A stretch of DNA of 46,876 bases from JBIOJM01 sp044450785 (GCA_044450785.1 JBIOJM010000034.1:1-46876), one strand, 5' to 3'; positions 18,776-27,762 are shown, counted from the stretch's first letter. The notes: generated by a model from the letters alone, not told the origin. Translations and numbers: made by a program.

Positions 18776-18815
18776 CCGATCTGACCCCCAGCGATCGAGG
18801 TCTGACCCCCCGTCG
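18776..18815. repeat. duplicated TCTGACCCCC motif
   Basis: Two copies of GATCTGACCCCC/GGTCTGACCCCC are about 24 bp apart between the DUF1080 gene and the XRE promoter. A related GGATCTGCCCCCC is near 17785. Confidence 0.4.
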
Positions 18816-18836
18816 ATCTGGTTACGCATAGTTTCC

Positions 18837-18860
18837 TTGTCAAAGTGACAAGTTTACTTG
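18837..18860. promoter_or_regulatory. overlapping operator-like palindromes
   Basis: TTGTCA-AAG-TGACAA (18837-18851) is a perfect inverted repeat, and CAAGT-TT-ACTTG (18849-18860) is a second one overlapping its end and reaching the -35 box. The position suggests binding sites for the XRE protein encoded just downstream, so autoregulation is inferred. Confidence 0.6.
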
Positions 18861-18886
18861 ACAAACACTCTCGGTGGGGGGATAAT
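18858..18886 (+). promoter_or_regulatory. sigma70-type promoter of the XRE/membrane gene pair
   Basis: TTGACA (18858-18863) and GATAAT (18881-18886) are separated by 17 bp, which is close to consensus. Transcription would start near 18893, giving a leader of about 20 nt with a GGAGGGGG ribosome binding site. Confidence 0.75.
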
Positions 18887-18913
18887 AGAGACAGTGCTGA
18901 GGAGGGGGAAACG

Positions 18914-19132
18914 ATGGCGAGGCTCCAACTCAACAACCGCCTGCGAGTGGCGAGGGCCGAGCGGAACATGTCACAGGCGGAACTCGCCGAGCTGGTCGGC
19001 GTTACCCGGCAGACGATTAGCTCGATCGAGACGGGGCAATACTGCCCTTCAGCCCTCCTGGCACTCCGCCTCGCCGTCACGTTCGGCAAACGGTTCGAGG
19101 ACCTATTCTTCCTCGAGGAGGTGTCATCATGA
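18914..19132 (+). CDS. XRE-family HTH regulator, 72 aa
   Basis: GGAGGGGG at 18901-18908 precedes the ATG at 18914. The 72-residue protein is almost entirely one XRE helix-turn-helix (LRVARAERNMSQAELAELVG, then VTRQTISSIETGQYCPSALL), ending KRFEDLFFLEE as in the short COG1476 regulators. It should bind DNA as a dimer; the palindromes at 18837-18860 are the obvious site. Its TGA overlaps the next ATG (ATGA), so the two genes are translationally coupled. Confidence 0.92.
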   Translation: MARLQLNNRLRVARAERNMSQAELAELVGVTRQTISSIETGQYCPSALLALRLAVTFGKRFEDLFFLEEVSS

Positions 19133-19431
19133 CCGGGACGAGTGGAGATGTGCGTGATGAGCGGACGGTCGTTGTGGAGGATGCGAGCTATCGGCTCGCC
19201 TACCTCTTCATCGCCTTCGCGCTGTTACTGGACGTGATGTATCGGAGCTTTGTGCTTCGAGAGGCGTCCTGGGAACTGCTGGCGATCGTCATCCTCGGCG
19301 GGGCGATCAGTACCTTGTATCAGGGGTGGCACAAGGTCCTGACACGCGACTCCGCCAAGGTGGCCGTGTTCACAGCCGGAATCGCCGGAATCATCGCTGC
19401 CGTGATCGCAGGGTTCCATTTCATGCATTGA
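19129..19431 (+). CDS. small membrane protein coupled to the XRE regulator
   Basis: The 100-residue product begins in the ATGA overlap with the regulator. After a polar N-terminus it has three hydrophobic helices: LAYLFIAFALLLDVMY, LLAIVILGGAISTLY and VFTAGIAGIIAAVIAGFHF. A short XRE regulator followed by a small membrane protein of DUF2178/DUF3796-like type is a recurrent arrangement in bacteria and archaea, with unknown purpose. I cannot assign this one to a family by eye. Confidence 0.85.
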   Translation: MTGTSGDVRDERTVVVEDASYRLAYLFIAFALLLDVMYRSFVLREASWELLAIVILGGAISTLYQGWHKVLTRDSAKVAVFTAGIAGIIAAVIAGFHFMH

Positions 19432-19618
19432 ATCGAGAGGTCCACCCCAGGAAGAAAAGAACCAACACAGGTGGCCGCGCTCCTCCTACGTGGGTTGACA
19501 TCGCCAGAGGCAGGCCGTATGTTTAACATCCGTTAAGCAATCGCGACTCATTCCTCAAACAGCCGCGACGGCCCCCACCAGCAGACTCGGGGGCGGCGAT
19601 CCAAACGGGAGCGAATCC

Positions 19619-21337
19619 ATGGGACGCGGCCTTCCGTTGCGCTGCCTCGTTGTCGGGGCTTCGATGCTGTTACTGCGAATGGCCGGCAGTGTCACCGCGG
19701 GTGAGCCCTTCCACCGCAAGATCGATCGGGCGATCGAGGCGAAGGTCAAGGGTGACGCCGCGGCCCCGTCGACCGACGCCGAGTTCCTGCGCCGGGTTTG
19801 TCTCGACCTGACGGGGATGATCCCGACGTCCGCCGATGCCCGAGCGTTCCTCGACGACCCCTCTCCCTACAAGCGCCGCCGGCTGATCGAACGCCTGATG
19901 GCGGCCCCTCTTTACGCGCGGCGGATGCAAGAGGTCTTCGACGTGATGCTCATGGAGCGCCGCGACGACACGCATGTGCCGGCTCGGGAATGGCAGGCCT
20001 TCTTGCGGCGGGCGTTCGCCGAGAACGTGCCGTACAACCGGCTCGTGGCCGCGATTCTCGCCGCGGACGGGACCGACCCCAAGACCCGCGGGGCCGCCAA
20101 GTTTTACCTCGACCGCCTGGCGGACCCGAACTTGTTGACGCGCGACATCGGCCGGATGTTCCTCGGCCGGGACTTCCAGTGTGCCCAATGCCACGACCAC
20201 CCGCTGATCGACGACTACAAACAGGCCCATTATTACGGGATATTCGCGTTCCTGAACCGGACGACCTTGTTCGAGGACGGTAAGAAGGGCTCGGTTCTCG
20301 CCGAGAAGGCGGAAGGGGACGTCACGTTCACTTCGGTTTTCAAGAAAAAGGTCACGCATCGGACCGGCCCGCGCATCCTCGACGGACCGGCGGTGAAGGA
20401 GCCGAGCCTGCCCAAGGGGTCGGAGTACCTGGCTTTCCCGGACAAGGAGAACAAGGTCCGCACAATTCCCAGCTACAGCCGCCGGGCCGAGCTGGCCGCG
20501 CGGCTGACGTCGGAGGCGGTCCCCGAGTTCAGCCGGAACATCGTCAACCGCCTCTGGGCGATGATGATGGGGCGGGGGCTGGTCCACCCGGTCGACCTGC
20601 ACCACTCGGAAAACCCCCCTTCGGACGCCCTACTGCTCGACCTCCTGGCCCGCGAGTTCGTCGCCATGGGTTACGACATGAAGGCGTTGCTCCGCGAGCT
20701 GGCCCTGACCCGAGTGTATCAGCAATCGAGCGAGCCGCCCCCAGGTGCGAGCCCCGGCGACGACAGCTCACCAGGGTCGACGTTCAAGGTCGCCCCGCTC
20801 AAGCCACTGACTCCAGAACAACTGGCCTGGAGCGTGATGCAGGGGCTCGGCCTGGTCGCCGCCGCACAGCAGCAGGCCGGGGAAAAGCTCGACGGTCACG
20901 ACCCGAAGCTGCGCGACATCTTGCGGACCGACGCCAAACGACGGGCCCTCCGCGCCGCGATGATCGAGGAAGCCGTCCACGACCAATTACAAGGAGGCGT
21001 CGCGCCGTTCGTCCACCAGTTCGCCGCGGCGGCAGGCCAGTCGCAGGATGCGACCGAACCCTCGGTCCACCAGGCCCTGTTCCTCTCCAACAGCAACCAG
21101 GTCGGGTCCTGGCTGGCCCCGTCGGGCGGCAACCTGGTCGGCCGGCTGGCGGCGCTTTCGGACTCGTCGGCCGTTGCCGAGGAGCTGTACTTGAGTCTCT
21201 TTTCCCGCCGGCCGGCCGAGGAAGAGCGTGCCGAAGTGGCCCGCTACCTCGCGGAGCGCGGCAAGCAGCGTGTGCCGGCCTTGCAGGAGCTGGCCTGGGC
21301 CCTGCTGGAGTCGACCGAGTTCCGATTCAATCATTGA
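19619..21337 (+). CDS. DUF1549/DUF1553 protein with a c-type haem motif
   Basis: The 572-residue product has a signal peptide (LVVGASMLLLRMAGSVTAG), then DUF1549 (FLRRVCLDLTGMIPTSADAR, AAPLYARRMQEVFDVMLMER) with a CAQCH haem-binding motif at 188-192 and DHPLIDDY, then DUF1553 at about 290-555 (FSRNIVNRLWAMMMGRGLVH, MGYDMKALLRELALTRVYQQ, SLFSRRPAEEERAEVARYL). These planctomycete proteins are thought to work at the envelope; the substrate is unknown. It is the first gene of an operon with the DUF1501 and WD40 genes downstream. Confidence 0.93.
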   Translation: MGRGLPLRCLVVGASMLLLRMAGSVTAGEPFHRKIDRAIEAKVKGDAAAPSTDAEFLRRVCLDLTGMIPTSADARAFLDDPSPYKRRRLIERLMAAPLYARRMQEVFDVMLMERRDDTHVPAREWQAFLRRAFAENVPYNRLVAAILAADGTDPKTRGAAKFYLDRLADPNLLTRDIGRMFLGRDFQCAQCHDHPLIDDYKQAHYYGIFAFLNRTTLFEDGKKGSVLAEKAEGDVTFTSVFKKKVTHRTGPRILDGPAVKEPSLPKGSEYLAFPDKENKVRTIPSYSRRAELAARLTSEAVPEFSRNIVNRLWAMMMGRGLVHPVDLHHSENPPSDALLLDLLAREFVAMGYDMKALLRELALTRVYQQSSEPPPGASPGDDSSPGSTFKVAPLKPLTPEQLAWSVMQGLGLVAAAQQQAGEKLDGHDPKLRDILRTDAKRRALRAAMIEEAVHDQLQGGVAPFVHQFAAAAGQSQDATEPSVHQALFLSNSNQVGSWLAPSGGNLVGRLAALSDSSAVAEELYLSLFSRRPAEEERAEVARYLAERGKQRVPALQELAWALLESTEFRFNH

Positions 21338-21414
21338 CCTCGCCTTCCTTCCCCAGCTCAAAGCGCGGCGAGCGACCGCTCGGCCCGGCGCGTCCTTCCG
21401 GAGGAGAACCACCC

Positions 21415-22701
21415 ATGCGCTGCTCGTATGCCTGCGGCTCGGCGGACCACGTGATCTCGCGGCGGTCGTTCCTCGGGGCGGCCACGACGGGGCTTGGCCT
21501 GGCGTCGGGCTTCTCGGGCCTGGTCCAGCCCGCCGTCGCGGCCGACCTCCAGCGCCGCGAACGGCAAATCCTGCTCGTCTGGCTGGCCGGGGGCGCGAGC
21601 CAGCTCGAGACGTGGGACCCCAAGCCCAGGACTGACACCGGCGGCCCGTTCCGCGCGATCGAGACCTCGGTGCCGGGTGTACGCATCTCGGAGCTGATGC
21701 CGCTCGTCGCCCGGCAGATGCACCGGATGGCCCTGGTGCGAGGGGTCAATACCAAGGAAGACGACCACGGCAAGGGCTACTACCTGATGCAAACCGGCCG
21801 TCGCGAGGCACCGGGCCAGGAGTACCCGCACCTGGGCTCCCTCGCCGCCAAGTACCTCACCTCGGAGCAGAACCCGCTGCCGGGCTTCATCCATATTCAG
21901 CCGGGTGGGGGCGGCCTCTCCAGGGGCGAGGCCGCCTTCCTCGGCCCGAAGTACGGCTCGCTCGCCCTGGGCAACGGCAGGGCTCCGGCCAACACCACGC
22001 GGGCCGGCTCGCTCGGCGATGCCGGCGCCGTGGGGCGCGAGGTGCTGCGGCACCACCTCAACGACCGGTTCGCACGCCGCCGCCGTACGGCCGAGACCGA
22101 CGCCTACACGACGACCTATGAACAGGCCATCCAGCTCATGGAGCGCCGCGACGTGTTCGACGTGACCAAGGAGCCGGCGCGCGACCTCGATCGTTACGGC
22201 ACCCACGACTTCGGCCGCCATTGCCTGCTCGCCCGCCGTCTGCTCGAGGCCGGGGTCACCTTTGTCAAGGTGACCCACTCCAATTACGACACGCACAACG
22301 AGAACTTCGACTTTCATCTCGAGCAGGTCGGCGAGTTCGACCAATCGTTCTCGGCGTTGCTCGACGATCTGGCGGTGCGCGGGCGGCTGCAGCACACGCT
22401 GGTGATCGTGATGTCGGAGTTTGGCCGCACCCCGCGGATCAACCACCTCTACGGCCGCGATCACTGGAGCGCAGCCTGGTCGGTCGCCCTGGCCGGGGCG
22501 GGCATCAAGCCGGGCATGGTCCTGGGCAAGACCAACGCCAACGGGACGGCCGTCGTCGACGGCCAGGTTCACTCGGGACATCTGTTCCACACTTACCTGC
22601 GCGCGGTCGGGCTCGACCCGTCCCAGCCCTTCGAGTCCAACGGCCGCGCGTTTCAGGCCGCCGACCCGGCCGCCTCGGCCATCAAGGAACTGCTGGCATG
22701 A
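21415..22701 (+). CDS. DUF1501 protein with a Tat signal
   Basis: I start it at MRCSYACGS (21415) because GGAGGAG precedes it and a twin-arginine signal follows (ISRRSFLGAATTGLGLASG, Arg16-Arg17). The 428-residue product shows DUF1501 features: LVWLAGGASQLETWDPK, SELMPLVARQMHRMALVRG and VIVMSEFGRTPRINHLYGRD (alkaline-phosphatase-like fold). Tat export suggests folding with a cofactor before secretion. It lies 77 bp after the DUF1549/1553 gene, its usual partner, and its stop overlaps the WD40 start. Confidence 0.93.
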   Translation: MRCSYACGSADHVISRRSFLGAATTGLGLASGFSGLVQPAVAADLQRRERQILLVWLAGGASQLETWDPKPRTDTGGPFRAIETSVPGVRISELMPLVARQMHRMALVRGVNTKEDDHGKGYYLMQTGRREAPGQEYPHLGSLAAKYLTSEQNPLPGFIHIQPGGGGLSRGEAAFLGPKYGSLALGNGRAPANTTRAGSLGDAGAVGREVLRHHLNDRFARRRRTAETDAYTTTYEQAIQLMERRDVFDVTKEPARDLDRYGTHDFGRHCLLARRLLEAGVTFVKVTHSNYDTHNENFDFHLEQVGEFDQSFSALLDDLAVRGRLQHTLVIVMSEFGRTPRINHLYGRDHWSAAWSVALAGAGIKPGMVLGKTNANGTAVVDGQVHSGHLFHTYLRAVGLDPSQPFESNGRAFQAADPAASAIKELLA

Positions 22702-23693
22702 CCGCCCAGCCTGAGAAGACGCACGTCGAGAAGGAGTTCGCGCACAAGAGCCCGCTGATCGCCTGCCGGTTCGACCCGAAAGGCCGGTACGTCTTCGCCA
22801 GTGCCGAGGACAGCACGGTCCAGCGCTGGGACATGAAGACGGGCAAGGCCACCGCGCTGGATGGGCACGAGAGCTGGGTCTTCGCCCTCGCCGCTCACCC
22901 GGGCGGCGAAGTATTGTTCACCGGCGGGGCCGACGGCCAGCTCATCTGGTGGCCGGCGTCGGCCGGGAACCCCAAGCCGCTGCGCAAGGTGCCGGCGCAC
23001 CGGGGCTGGGTTCGCGCCGTCGCGGTCAGCCCGGACGGTTCGGTCGTGGCCTCATGCGGCAACGACCGGTCGATCCGGCTCTGGTCGTTCGCCGACGGCG
23101 CGCCTCTGCACGAGCTGCCCGGCCATGATAAACCCGTCTACCGGCTCCTCTTCACGCCTGGAGGCCGCACGTTGATCTCGGCCGACCTTCGCGGCCGGGT
23201 GATCGAGTGGGACTACCGGCCCGGCAAGGAGGCGCGGCGGCTCGACGCGGGCAAGCTGTATCGGTACAACGCGGGGCAGGGGGTCGATTACGGCGGCGTG
23301 CGCGACCTGGCGCTGAGCACTGACGGCAAGTACCTCGCCTGCGGCGGCCTGATCGAGGCAAGCAACCCGCTGGGCGCTGTCAGCAACCCGGCGATCGTCG
23401 TGTTCGACTGGCGGACCGGCCAGGAATCACGGTTGCTCCGGCCCAAGGAAAACGTCCTGGGTCTGGTCTATGGCCTGCGGTTCCACCCAGCGGGGTTTCT
23501 GATCGTGGCCACGGGGGGCAATGCCGGTGGCCACGTCTGGTTCTGGAAGCCGGAGCAGATGAACGAGTTTCTCAAGTTCGCGCTGCCGAACACCGCGCGC
23601 GATATGGACCTTCACCCCGACGGCCTTCGCATCGCGACGGCGCATCACGACGGTAGGCTCCGAATCAGCCTGATGGGCGCCAAGCCGGCCTGA
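22698..23693 (+). CDS. WD40-repeat protein
   Basis: The ATG at 22698 overlaps the DUF1501 stop (ATGA), so it is translationally coupled. The 331-residue product has about seven WD40 blades (STVQRWDMKTGKATALDGHE, VVASCGNDRSIRLWSFADG, GRVIEWDYRPG, FWKPEQM). No signal peptide is evident, so it is probably a cytoplasmic scaffold, although the other two operon members are exported. In planctomycetes WD40 proteins often accompany DUF1549/DUF1501 pairs; the purpose is unknown. Confidence 0.92.
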   Translation: MTAQPEKTHVEKEFAHKSPLIACRFDPKGRYVFASAEDSTVQRWDMKTGKATALDGHESWVFALAAHPGGEVLFTGGADGQLIWWPASAGNPKPLRKVPAHRGWVRAVAVSPDGSVVASCGNDRSIRLWSFADGAPLHELPGHDKPVYRLLFTPGGRTLISADLRGRVIEWDYRPGKEARRLDAGKLYRYNAGQGVDYGGVRDLALSTDGKYLACGGLIEASNPLGAVSNPAIVVFDWRTGQESRLLRPKENVLGLVYGLRFHPAGFLIVATGGNAGGHVWFWKPEQMNEFLKFALPNTARDMDLHPDGLRIATAHHDGRLRISLMGAKPA

Positions 23694-23716
23694 GTGGTCT
23701 TTTATCTCGATGGATA

Positions 23717-23744
23717 TTGACAGGCGGTGAACAGATAGTATACT
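23717..23744 (+). promoter_or_regulatory. promoter of the YwgA/HD operon
   Basis: TTGACA (23717-23722) and TATACT (23739-23744) are separated by 16 bp. It lies in an AT-richer stretch than its surroundings and would give a leader of about 155 nt before the ATG at 23909. Confidence 0.6.
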
Positions 23745-23749
23745 TCTGT
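23731..23749. promoter_or_regulatory. palindrome over the -10 box
   Basis: ACAGATAGTATACTTCTGT is a near-perfect palindrome (ACAGA and TCTGT arms around AGTATACT) that covers the -10 element, so a repressor site is likely. The cognate regulator is not identifiable in the window. Confidence 0.5.
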
Positions 23750-23908
23750 CTATTGTTGGCTATTCTGGGTATGGCAAAACCACCCGAATTCGCCGACGGC
23801 GTTGTCAAACGAGATGTCGCCGGGACGCCTTGATATCCTTGTTCCTCGTTTCGACGGGGATTCGGAAGGGTTTCCTGGAACTGTCCGGCTGTGTTGGGGA
23901 GGTTGCGG

Positions 23909-24427
23909 ATGAACCGCTACCAGCTTGCCAAGATCGTGGACTGGGCAGGGACGCTCGCAACCCGCAAGCGGATGCAGAAGGTGGTCTACCTCCTCAAGGT
24001 GGCCGGGTGTCCGCTCGAAGCGGACTATACGCTCCACCACTATGGACCGTATTCCCAGGAAGTGGCTCGGCTTACTGACGAGATGGTGAGAACCAACCTT
24101 CTCGAAGAGAAGTCGGAGACCTCCCCGTTCGGCGTCCAGTATTCCTACCATCTGCCTGAGGCGACCAAGCGGAAGCTCGATGATTACGAGCGAAGCACGC
24201 AGAGTCGGGAATTGCTGCGCGGCATGTTACCCTACGAGGACAGGGCCAAGAGACTCATCAACGCCGAGTTGAAGGATCTGGAGATCGCGGCGACTCTCGT
24301 CTATTTCCGCCGGCAAGATGGCGACTGGTCGCTCGCCGCCGAGAAGACCCGTCAATTCAAGAACCTGGACGCCGGCAGCCCTCTTCTGCACCGCGCCGAG
24401 GACCTGGCGAAACAGATCGTCTCCTGA
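23909..24427 (+). CDS. YwgA-like protein, 172 aa
   Basis: I start it at MNRYQLAKIV (23909), 6 nt after GGGGAGG. The sequence LATRKRMQKVVYLLKVAGCP followed by YTLHHYGPYSQEVARLTDEM resembles the YwgA family, which in Bacillus neighbours an HD phosphohydrolase (YwfO); the same neighbour is present here 12 bp downstream. The wording (LQKxxYLLK, HHYGPYS) is also reminiscent of SocA/Panacea-type antitoxin domains, but that link is my inference. It is predicted to be cytoplasmic and all-helical. Function is unknown; it may modulate its HD partner. Confidence 0.75.
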   Translation: MNRYQLAKIVDWAGTLATRKRMQKVVYLLKVAGCPLEADYTLHHYGPYSQEVARLTDEMVRTNLLEEKSETSPFGVQYSYHLPEATKRKLDDYERSTQSRELLRGMLPYEDRAKRLINAELKDLEIAATLVYFRRQDGDWSLAAEKTRQFKNLDAGSPLLHRAEDLAKQIVS

Positions 24428-24439
24428 CCGGAGGCGTCG

Positions 24440-25765
24440 ATGGCCTCGAAGATCATCCGTGACCCGCTCTACAACTACGTCAGTATCGAGCGCAAGAAGG
24501 ACGGCTGGCTGCTCGACGTCCTGAACAGCCCCGAGATCCAGCGGCTCCGACGCATTCACCAGCTCGGTGTGAGCTACCTGACCTTTCCCGGTGCCGATCA
24601 CAACCGCCTGGTTCACTCTCTGGGCGTCCTCCACCTGATGACTCAGGTAATGGAACACCTCGACTCCAACTACGAAGATGCCCAGGTCCGACGCGCGAGA
24701 GAGCCCCTCCTGGCCGCCGCTCTGACTCATGACGTGGGGCACGGACCTTTCTCCCACCTTTTCGAGCCGTGCCTCGGCGTCGACCACGAACAATGGTCCA
24801 AGAAAATCATCGAGTCCACCGACACGACGTTACACAAGGCGCTGCGTGCCTGTGACCAGTCACTCCCCCGCACCGTCGCCGAGCTGGTCGATCCCGAGGA
24901 CCACAACCATCCCTCGTGGCAGAAGTACTTGCTGTCGAGCCAGTTGGACATGGACCGGCTCGACTACCTGCGGCGAGACAGCCTCTTCACCGGGTCTGAT
25001 TACGGTCACTTCGACTGGTATCGGTTGATCAACAGCCTGGAGCTCTTCGGCGACGAGCAGACCGGCCGTGATATCGTCTGGCCGGAGAAGGCGTGTCTCG
25101 CTATCGAGGAATTCATCTTCTCTCGATACTACATGTATCACAACGTCTACCTGCACAAGACGACCCGAGGCTTCGAGAAGCTCTTGGAGGCGATGTGGGC
25201 GAGAGCGAAGGGCTTCTTTGCCGAAGGCCGGGACACTCTGCTCGTGCCGGCGATCCGGGACTTCTGGAGTGCGACTGAACCGAGCGTCTCCCAATACCTG
25301 GCGATCGAGGAGTTCACCGTTCTCCAGCAGATTCAGAACTGGACCTCCCACGAAGACAAGGCCCTCAGCGATCTGGCGAGGCGATTCCTCGATCGGGATC
25401 GCCTGGCGATGATCGAACCTCCCGACTTCGAGGGCGACCTGACGCCAGACTATCAGGGATGGGGTGTGGAGCTGAACCGGCTGGTCGCCTCCAGGGTCGA
25501 GTACGACCCACCGGAGATGTATTGCTTGGTGGACCGTGTGAAGGCGAAGTACAACCAGCCCTACTTCCCCGAGAAGGAGGACGATGAGCAGAGCGTCAAT
25601 AACGCGATCCGAGTCCGGGTCGAGGGAGAGTCCAAGCCGATCGAGATCTCCCAGCGGTTGACACGGCTCAAGCCGGTGACGGAAGCACCGGCCGAAAAGG
25701 TGCGTTACTATATCCCGAAAGCGTTACAGAAAGACGCCGAACGACTTCGCTCTCAATGGAAATAG
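24440..25765 (+). CDS. HD-domain phosphohydrolase (COG1078, YwfO/SAMHD1-like)
   Basis: The 441-residue product has the HD quartet of the dNTPase-like family: His59 (NRLVHSLGV), His97-Asp98 (ALTHDVGHGPFSH) and Asp170 (SSQLDMDRLDYLRRDS), with N-terminal MASKIIRDPLYNYVSI typical of COG1078. Relatives of this family (SAMHD1, dGTPases) hydrolyse deoxynucleoside triphosphates; the substrate here is not known. GGAGG precedes the start 12 bp after the YwgA-like stop, so they form an operon. HD dNTPases occur in phage defence, so the pair is a possible defence or toxin-antitoxin module. Confidence 0.85.
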   Translation: MASKIIRDPLYNYVSIERKKDGWLLDVLNSPEIQRLRRIHQLGVSYLTFPGADHNRLVHSLGVLHLMTQVMEHLDSNYEDAQVRRAREPLLAAALTHDVGHGPFSHLFEPCLGVDHEQWSKKIIESTDTTLHKALRACDQSLPRTVAELVDPEDHNHPSWQKYLLSSQLDMDRLDYLRRDSLFTGSDYGHFDWYRLINSLELFGDEQTGRDIVWPEKACLAIEEFIFSRYYMYHNVYLHKTTRGFEKLLEAMWARAKGFFAEGRDTLLVPAIRDFWSATEPSVSQYLAIEEFTVLQQIQNWTSHEDKALSDLARRFLDRDRLAMIEPPDFEGDLTPDYQGWGVELNRLVASRVEYDPPEMYCLVDRVKAKYNQPYFPEKEDDEQSVNNAIRVRVEGESKPIEISQRLTRLKPVTEAPAEKVRYYIPKALQKDAERLRSQWK

Positions 25766-25984
25766 GTCGAAGCCGGTCCTATTCGTCATCGACGAACTGA
25801 AGGCAAACGCGGTCAGTTCTAAGCCATGCCCCTTTATTTTCCGCAATGTCGGGGCGGACTCTGACTTTCGCCTGCGGTAGAATACAAAAAAATAAGCAGT
25901 TCTTGGGTCTCGCTCTGGGGCTGATCACGCAAAGAGAGGTGAACCGTGGCAAACTGGCCTCGATTCTTCCGAGAGGTTTGAGCA

Positions 25985-26206
25985 ATGTGCGACGCTAGCG
26001 CAGACGGGTCGGTGGATCTGACAATCGGCGAGATTGTTGATGGCGCTCAATCGCGGGACCGGAGCGTAGGCCAACGCTGGTGGTGGGACCTGATGATGAG
26101 TCCCAACGCGGCGTCCCATACGGGCGTTCTGGAGAATGGAATGGAATGTGAACCGCTGCCAGAAGGCGCGGCAGTGGAACAGATCGTGTTTAGAATTCGA
26201 CGCTGA
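25985..26206 (+). CDS. possible small hypothetical protein, 73 aa
   Basis: A GAGAGG site lies 8 nt before the ATG. The product is acidic with a WWWDLMM run and no recognisable domain. Codon use is only mildly coding-like, and the neighbourhood is rich in repeats, so it could be spurious. Confidence 0.3.
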   Translation: MCDASADGSVDLTIGEIVDGAQSRDRSVGQRWWWDLMMSPNAASHTGVLENGMECEPLPEGAAVEQIVFRIRR

Positions 26207-26252
26207 GAGCGTGGACGTGCAGAGTAAGGGGAGTTGGCGATGGTTGGGACGG

Positions 26253-26357
26253 AAAAGGGGACATGTCTAATTGGTTTCCTGGATTGGGTTATTCGGACAA
26301 GGATAGACTTGCCCGGTTTCTGCGATCTGCCGTAATAATTAGGACCGTCCCCTTTAG
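26253..26357. repeat. REPIN-like inverted repeat pair
   Basis: The left arm AAAAGGGGACATGTCTAATT (26253-26272) and the right arm AATTAGGACCGTCCCCTTT (about 26337-26355) are inverted near-copies about 65 bp apart. This is the form of a paired REP element (REPIN), normally mobilised by a RAYT transposase; none is seen in the window. Confidence 0.65.
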
Positions 26358-26466
26358 CTATTGCCTTTTAGATTCTGCGGCCAACGCGGCGATTCGATTG
26401 GCGTCGTGAGGAACGAGCTCGCAAATGGTCGCCGCGCTCGCCGGAGGGGTATCGGAGAGAATCGTC

Positions 26467-27762
26467 ATGATCCAGTTGGCTCGGGCGCTCACGGTCGGGC
26501 TGATCGGGGTGGCTATCACCGGATTCACCTGGGGCTACCAGCTTCAATCCGGGCTGCCGGCCGCGGATGACGCGAAGGCGAAATCGCCGCGTCCAATCGC
26601 CTTGCCACCACAATCAGCGCGGCCGGTCGCTGAGGCCCCAGCGGTTTCCCTCTCGCGGGGCGGACCGCAAAGGATAGGATCGGTCTCGGGCAGCCACCTC
26701 CCGGAACACCCCCGGGTAGAGTGGACGTTTCCGACCGAAGGCGATCCGGGCGAGCCTCTGCTCGCCGACGGGGTGGTGTACGTCGGCGACCGGCGAGAGA
26801 CTCTCTATGCCATCAGAACAACCGGTGGCTCAATCCTGTGGCGGACCGCCGGACTAGGCCTAGTCTACTTTTCCCCCGCCAAGCGAGGCGACGTGATCTT
26901 CGTCGCGTCGAAGAACGGCCTGACGGCAGTCGCTCGAAGCGACGGAAAAGTCCTCTGGAGCTGCAAGCTCGCGGGCGACGCGACCGAATCGTCTCCCTTA
27001 ATCATCAAGGATCGAATCATCGTTGGAGACTCGAGCGGAACGATCTCTGCGGTGGACTTCGACGGGAGAGTGATCTGGCAGCACGACGTGCTGGACGACG
27101 AGCGCGAGATACCCCAGCGCGGCAGGCGGTCTCGCCCCCGGACGGCCGCGAGCGACGGCGTGGTGATCTTCCAGCCGATCTTCGATCAGTCCCGGATCGT
27201 TGCCATCGATCTCAAGGCGGGGCGGCGCCGGTGGTCGTTCCAGGCAAAGGGCGGGATCTACGGGGAGCCGACTGTGACCGACGACAGGGTCTTCTTCGGC
27301 ACTCAGGACAATCAGCTCTACTGCCTTCATAAGACGAGAAAGACGCTCCTCTGGAGTTTCCCCATGAAGTCCCGAATCGAGGCAGGAGTCGCCTTTCAGG
27401 ATGGGTCAATCTTCTGCGGCTCGTGCGATGGCCGCTTTTATCGGGTGAACGCGGAGACGGGCAAGCAGATCTGGAGCTATCAAACACCCGAGTCCAACGG
27501 TGCGAGTTCCGACATTTACTCAGCGCCTTTGTGTACGGAGGATGCGGTCTACTTTGGCTCGTTCGATGGTCACCTCTATTGCCTGCAGATCGACGACGGG
27601 GCGTTGAAATGGCGATTCAAGCCAGTCGAGGGCGCGGAGATCACCGGCTCCCCACTGACCGATGGCCGCCGTATCGTCCTGCCGATCCGGCGAAGTTCGA
27701 AGGAACACGGTCAGAATGCAATCGTCGTCATCGGCGAGGATCCGCGACGAGGGCGATCGTGA
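26467..27762 (+). CDS. exported PQQ-type beta-propeller protein
   Basis: The ATG at 26467 follows GGAGAGA and starts a signal/anchor helix (LARALTVGLIGVAITGFTWG); the in-frame upstream codons do not look coding. The 431-residue product has a Pro-rich linker and then about seven PQQ-type propeller blades (YVGDRRETLYAIRTTGGSIL, DSSGTISAVDFDGRVIWQH, GTQDNQLYCLHKTRKTLLW, CDGRFYRVNAETGKQIWSY). The blades are BamB-like and unlikely to bind PQQ itself. Location is periplasmic or outer, role unknown. Confidence 0.88.
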   Translation: MIQLARALTVGLIGVAITGFTWGYQLQSGLPAADDAKAKSPRPIALPPQSARPVAEAPAVSLSRGGPQRIGSVSGSHLPEHPRVEWTFPTEGDPGEPLLADGVVYVGDRRETLYAIRTTGGSILWRTAGLGLVYFSPAKRGDVIFVASKNGLTAVARSDGKVLWSCKLAGDATESSPLIIKDRIIVGDSSGTISAVDFDGRVIWQHDVLDDEREIPQRGRRSRPRTAASDGVVIFQPIFDQSRIVAIDLKAGRRRWSFQAKGGIYGEPTVTDDRVFFGTQDNQLYCLHKTRKTLLWSFPMKSRIEAGVAFQDGSIFCGSCDGRFYRVNAETGKQIWSYQTPESNGASSDIYSAPLCTEDAVYFGSFDGHLYCLQIDDGALKWRFKPVEGAEITGSPLTDGRRIVLPIRRSSKEHGQNAIVVIGEDPRRGRS

